A stretch of 46,922 nt of DNA from Nostoc sp. NMS9 (GTDB taxonomy: Bacteria > Cyanobacteriota > Cyanobacteriia > Cyanobacteriales > Nostocaceae), in NCBI RefSeq assembly GCF_017114995.1, contig NZ_JABXKL010000063.1, positions 1-46,922 of the forward strand, given 5' to 3'. Below are positions 43,607-46,922 of the stretch, in pieces. Position numbers and translations under genes: made by a program. The notes beneath the pieces are model-generated. The model was given only the letters and a program-made list of their open reading frames with translations. It had not been told where the DNA came from and searched no databases. How positions within the stretch are numbered: the stretch's first letter is position 1; every line of letters begins with the position of its first letter.

Positions 43607-45754
43607 ATGCAGATGGAACCCAAAGTCAACATCCTCCTAGTAGATGATAAACTAGAAAACTTGCTGGCACTAGAGGCAATCCTAGAAAAACTAGGGGAGA
43701 ATCTCGTGAGAGCTACTTCCGGGGAAGAAGCTTTGAGGTGTCTGCTGCATCAAGACTTTGCGGTGATTTTGCTGGATGTGCAAATGCCAGGGATGGATGG
43801 CTTTGAAACTGCTACCTTAATTCGCAATCGCGGGCGATCGCGTCACACTCCAATTATCTTTCTCACTGCCTTTAGCACCAGCGACCAAATGCTGTTTAAA
43901 GGCTATGCCTTGGGTGCAGTTGATTATTTGCTCAAACCACTAGACCCCAATATTTTGACTTCTAAAGTCACAGTATTTGTAGAACTATTTAAGAAAACAG
44001 AAGCTGTCAAGCAACAAACAGCGCAACTGGTAGCTGTGAATACCGAACTCAGGCAAAGTGAAGAACGATTCCGATCACTAAGTACCTGCTCACCCGTTGG
44101 TATTTTTGAAACTGATACTGAAGGCGACTGTAAATATACTAATCCCCGCTATCAGGCAATTTGTGGCTTGAAAGCGTCAGAGAGTTTAGAAAAGAGATGG
44201 CTGGAATCTGTTCATCCAGAAGACAAAGAACGAGCGATCGCTAGTTGGTCTGCTTACATTTGTGAAGGTCGAGAATACTCAGAAGAATTTCGCTTTCAAG
44301 CTGCTCACGGTAACATTCGTTGGGTTCAAGTTCGCTCATCACCGATGCTTTCCAGTCAAGGAGACTTGTTGGGTTATGTAGGCACTCTTGAAGATATTAC
44401 CGAACGCAAGCAAGCAGAAGAAGTCCGCGCTCAAGTGATTCGCGAACAAACCGCAAGACAGGAAGCAGAAGCTGCGAATCGGATGAAAGATGAGTTTCTA
44501 GCTGTTCTCTCCCACGAACTCCGCACGCCTCTAACCTCAATGCTGGGCTGGTCAAAAATCCTCCGCACCAAGAAACTTGACGAAAAAGCCACTTACCGCG
44601 CTTTGGAGGCGATCGAACGTAACGCCATATCTCAGATGCAACTAATTGAGGATATTTTGGACGTATCCCGGATTATCCGTGGTCAGTTACGGTTAAACGT
44701 ATCGGCAGTGAATCTAATCTCGGTGATGGAGGCAGCTTTAGAGGCAGTGCGTCCCCTAGCAGAGCCAAAAGATATTCAATTAAATACTGTCCTCGATACT
44801 TCGATAGGGTCAGTTTATGGCGATCCAGCCCGTTTACAGCAAATTGTCTGGAACCTACTAACTAATGCTATCAAGTTTACCCCAAAAGGTGGTAGGGTAG
44901 AAGTCAGGCTGTCAAAGCATTTTGGATTTTCGATTTCAGACTTCGGTGTAAGCGCTCAGTCGAACGATTTTGGATTTGAATCTCATAGTGAAAATTTAGA
45001 CTCTTCAAATACTGATGAAAGCAGTAATCTACAATCCAAAATTCAAAGTTCAAAATCCCAGTATGCCCAAATTCAAGTTATCGATACAGGCATTGGCATC
45101 AGTTCCGAGTTTTTACCCAAAGTATTTGAGCGGTTCCGGCAAGCAGACAGCACCACAACGCGATCGCACAATGGACTAGGACTAGGATTAGCGATCGTCC
45201 GTCATCTAGTAGAACTACACAAGGGGACAATTTTTGCCCAAAGTTTAGGTACTGGACAAGGAGCAACCTTTACTGTAAGACTACCACTCTTACAAGACAA
45301 TAGGGTAAATAGAGAAGCAACAGGAAAAATTTCCTCCTCTGTAGCATCTACGCCCCTTGCGGGATTAAGAGTTTTAGTTGTAGATGATGAAGCAGATACC
45401 CGTAACTTTCTCAGTTTTATGTTTGAGGAATATGGGGCTTTTGCCACTGCGGTAGCATCAGTTGATGAAGCGCTAGTAGTACTTGAACAAGCAAAACCAG
45501 ATATCCTGATTAGCGACATCGGCATGTCAGAGCAAGATGGTTATACACTTATTAGGAAACTGCGCTCTTTAGAACCAGAAAAAGGCGGACGCATCCCCGC
45601 GATCGCTTTAACAGCATACACGCGAGAGGAAGACCGCTTGGAAGCCCTTGCAGCAGGATTTCAGCAGCATTTATCTAAGCCAATTGACCCCAATAAATTG
45701 ATTGTTGCGGTTGCCAATGTATTAGAACTGCCTCTGGAAGTTCCAGTGAGTTGA
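43607..45754 (+). CDS. hybrid histidine kinase, REC-PAS-HisKA-HATPase-REC
   Basis: 715 residues from the ATG at 43607, 4 bp after cheB. Domains: receiver 1 (D57 in LLDVQMPG, K110), PAS/PAC (about 150-268), HisKA with H303 (FLAVLSHELRTPL), HATPase (N420 in NLLTNAIKF, DTGIG 493-497, GLGLGLAI) and receiver 2 (D637 in ILISDIGM). No membrane helix, so it is cytosolic. Between the N box and the DTGIG box lies an unusual Ser/Asn-rich insertion, residues 438-486. It is encoded by short repeats of the TTTTGGATT / AATCCAAAATTC kind. It is a phosphorelay protein, probably functionally tied to the preceding REC-less CheB; the signal is unknown. Confidence 0.9.
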   Translation: MQMEPKVNILLVDDKLENLLALEAILEKLGENLVRATSGEEALRCLLHQDFAVILLDVQMPGMDGFETATLIRNRGRSRHTPIIFLTAFSTSDQMLFKGYALGAVDYLLKPLDPNILTSKVTVFVELFKKTEAVKQQTAQLVAVNTELRQSEERFRSLSTCSPVGIFETDTEGDCKYTNPRYQAICGLKASESLEKRWLESVHPEDKERAIASWSAYICEGREYSEEFRFQAAHGNIRWVQVRSSPMLSSQGDLLGYVGTLEDITERKQAEEVRAQVIREQTARQEAEAANRMKDEFLAVLSHELRTPLTSMLGWSKILRTKKLDEKATYRALEAIERNAISQMQLIEDILDVSRIIRGQLRLNVSAVNLISVMEAALEAVRPLAEPKDIQLNTVLDTSIGSVYGDPARLQQIVWNLLTNAIKFTPKGGRVEVRLSKHFGFSISDFGVSAQSNDFGFESHSENLDSSNTDESSNLQSKIQSSKSQYAQIQVIDTGIGISSEFLPKVFERFRQADSTTTRSHNGLGLGLAIVRHLVELHKGTIFAQSLGTGQGATFTVRLPLLQDNRVNREATGKISSSVASTPLAGLRVLVVDDEADTRNFLSFMFEEYGAFATAVASVDEALVVLEQAKPDILISDIGMSEQDGYTLIRKLRSLEPEKGGRIPAIALTAYTREEDRLEALAAGFQQHLSKPIDPNKLIVAVANVLELPLEVPVS
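44918..45064. repeat. repeat-derived in-frame insertion in the kinase ATPase domain
   Basis: TTTTGGATTTTCGATTT-like words on one side and ATCCAAAATTCAAAGTTCAA-like words on the other are inverted copies of the heptamer repeats seen between genes in this window. Together they encode about 49 extra residues. Confidence 0.65.
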
Positions 45755-45860
45755 TTTGGACTATGGAGTGGGGAGTGGGGAAAGCAGGGGGGCAGGGGAG
45801 CAGAGGAGAAGTTACAGTAGTTTTCCCCTCTGTTCCCCCAGACTTATGCCCAATGCCCAA

Positions 45861-46232
45861 TCAAGATGAAGTTAGGGCATGTTTTTTGAGTTCGTCTAGA
45901 GAAACTACTTCCAAAGCTCTAGCATGGGTTGCTGAAAGTATTACAGGTGGAGCAACGCCAGCTTCTAGAGCTTCTTGCCAACGAGAAGCACACAAACACC
46001 AGCGATCGCTAGGCTTCAATCCAGGAAAATTAAAATCAGGAACAGGTGTGCTTAGGTCGTTCCCCTGCGATTTGGTGAACTCCAGGAATTCTGACGTCAC
46101 TTGGGCACATACGACATGCGACCCGAAATCCTGACCACCTGTACGACAAAAACCGTCGCGGTAAAACCCAGTCACAGGAGAAGTACAGCAAACCTCTAGG
46201 TTTCCATCGATTACATTTTTAGCGTCTGTCAT
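45861..46232 (-). CDS. DUF2237 family protein
   Basis: 123 residues, cytosolic. It is a clear member of DUF2237, recognised by the segments NVIDGNLEVCCTSPVTGFYR, DGFCRTGGQDFGSHVVCAQV, FPGLKPSDRWCLCASRWQEA and APPVILSATHARALEVVSL. Several conserved Cys and His residues suggest metal binding, but no function is established for the family. It converges on the kinase gene; the 106-bp gap contains GGGGAGTGGGG-type repeats. No operon partner is seen. Confidence 0.88.
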   Translation of the reverse strand: MTDAKNVIDGNLEVCCTSPVTGFYRDGFCRTGGQDFGSHVVCAQVTSEFLEFTKSQGNDLSTPVPDFNFPGLKPSDRWCLCASRWQEALEAGVAPPVILSATHARALEVVSLDELKKHALTSS

Positions 46233-46426
46233 CGTTAATTCGTTGTACTTGATTTTTCCACTTGATATAAGCTTATATTTATTGTCAATTCCCTGGTTGA
46301 ATTAAAATCGCGATCGCTAATTAAATTCCCAAATGCAGAGAATTTTAAAATTACTTATCTCAAAATCGCTAAAAATAAATTTCTCAGCAGAATATCTAAG
46401 AGCGATCGCTCTTAGTTTAAATAAAA

Positions 46427-46449
46427 ACCCCTGGCTAACTACCAGGGGT
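46427..46449. terminator. 8-bp stem-loop, terminator-like
   Basis: ACCCCTGG pairs with CCAGGGGT around a seven-base loop, preceded by AAAAA. On the minus strand the A run becomes T, so it best fits termination of leftward transcription. Confidence 0.5.
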
Positions 46450-46540
46450 AATGCAAGTCAGTACTTTTCGCATGGAATGTATCCTACTCCAATACCATAA
46501 CAACCCTCTAGTTTACAGATATGCCATTTTGCCAAACAAA

Positions 46541-46579
46541 AAAAAGCCCTCAGTGGTAAGCTGAGGGTTGATTTTTTTT
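46541..46579. terminator. bidirectional Rho-independent terminator
   Basis: CCCTCAG (46547-46553) pairs with CTGAGGG (46561-46567). It is preceded by a run of A and followed by TTGATTTTTTTT, so it carries a T run in either direction. It would insulate the DUF2237 region from whatever lies to the right. Confidence 0.75.
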
Positions 46580-46922
46580 AGAATAGCGGTAATATACAAA
46601 GCTATTATTCCCAGATAAGTAAGTAAATAATACTTATAGCCCTTTTTAATTTGGTGTAATACAGAAGCCAGTTGTTGCAAAAAGAAGTGGCTTTCAACCA
46701 TCAGAATTTCTTGTTCCCTTTTCTACGAAAGCCTGCGTGAACAGAGGGTTACTCCCGTTGAGCAATCATAGACATAAATTAGACACACATTCTAAAGAAC
46801 CATATAACCAGATATGTAATGTCATACAAAACATAACATCGGCGTATTCCTACTTTGTTGTTTGCTTTTAAATAAGCAAAACTAATAACTTGTATCAGGT
46901 TTAGTGAAGTAATAAAACTTGA

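Larger units (their letters stand above)
46233..46922. other. gene-free right end with several hairpins
   Basis: No convincing gene. Besides the hairpins listed separately there is a HIP1-centred 20-bp perfect palindrome at 46396-46415. The short minus-strand frame 46513-46701 runs through the terminator and is not credible. From 46700 onward the sequence is AT-rich; a gene may begin beyond the window. Confidence 0.5.

Noticed and set aside
45751..46134. A 127-codon plus-strand frame after the kinase
   Set aside because: It is antisense to the clear DUF2237 gene and begins in GGGGAGTGGGG-type repeats.
46513..46701. A 62-codon minus-strand frame with a hydrophobic segment
   Set aside because: It reads straight through a strong two-way terminator and has no clear ribosome site.

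Overview
The window looks like chromosome of a filamentous, probably heterocyst-forming cyanobacterium of the Nostoc/Nostocales type. Evidence seen directly: frequent HIP1 octamers (GCGATCGC); many short tandem repeats (GGGAATG, AATTCAA, CAATGAC types); a cyanobacterial NDH-1 subunit (NdhD); a thylakoid PSI accumulation factor; and a C-terminal dnaE half that begins with a DnaE split intein nearly identical to the Nostoc punctiforme one. No rRNA, tRNA, CRISPR array or prophage was recognised.

Layout. 1-2.2 kb: two overlapping small minus-strand genes at the left edge, a HicB-like gene cut short by an internally deleted IS66 element, and an ISAs1-type transposase remnant. 2.2-4.2 kb: a run of four hairpins ending in a strong intrinsic terminator (candidate ncRNA or leader), then ndhD. 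4.4-6.8 kb: gatD and murT on the minus strand (predicted D-Glu amidation of lipid II). 7.0-9.0 kb: PSI accumulation factor, a hypothetical gene, and a hicAB pair whose toxin gene is frameshifted. 9.1-12.9 kb: murD (with an in-frame repeat insertion) and glyS. 13.3-15.9 kb: a PEP-CTERM protein and a WcaI-like glycosyltransferase. 16.6-19.2 kb: a decayed efflux locus with a tetR relic, an intact membrane-fusion protein and only the tail of the RND pump. 19.4-23.7 kb: truncated secreted protein, carotenoid cleavage oxygenase, CAP-domain lipoprotein, HGSNAT-like membrane protein. 24.3-29.7 kb: an 1823-residue DUF4347/beta-helix/Calx-beta protein with seven 342-bp repeat units. 30.0-34.7 kb: RodZ-like protein, gatA, dnaE-C with split intein, and a small protein with a PD-(D/E)XK-like motif. 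34.8-39.3 kb: a five-gene minus-strand operon, two DUF2231 membrane proteins followed by ctaC-ctaD-ctaE, encoding a terminal oxidase without CuA. 40.1-45.8 kb: mntC-mntA-mntB followed closely by a REC-less cheB and a hybrid histidine kinase. 45.9-46.9 kb: a DUF2237 gene and a gene-free end with several hairpins.

How the parts fit. There are three functional blocks: peptidoglycan synthesis (murD, murT/gatD), bioenergetics (ndhD, PSI factor, alternative oxidase) and manganese supply (mntCAB) possibly tied to signalling (cheB and kinase). A second theme is decay and repeat invasion: two HicB/HicA loci are damaged, an efflux operon has lost its pump and regulator, and repeat-derived DNA has entered the reading frames of murD and the hybrid kinase without breaking them. 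The strongest leads are the structured RNA candidate upstream of ndhD, the CuA-less oxidase operon with paired DUF2231 genes, the mnt-cheB-kinase gene string, and the small PD-(D/E)XK-like protein. All functional assignments come from reading the sequence and recalled family knowledge; no database search was run.
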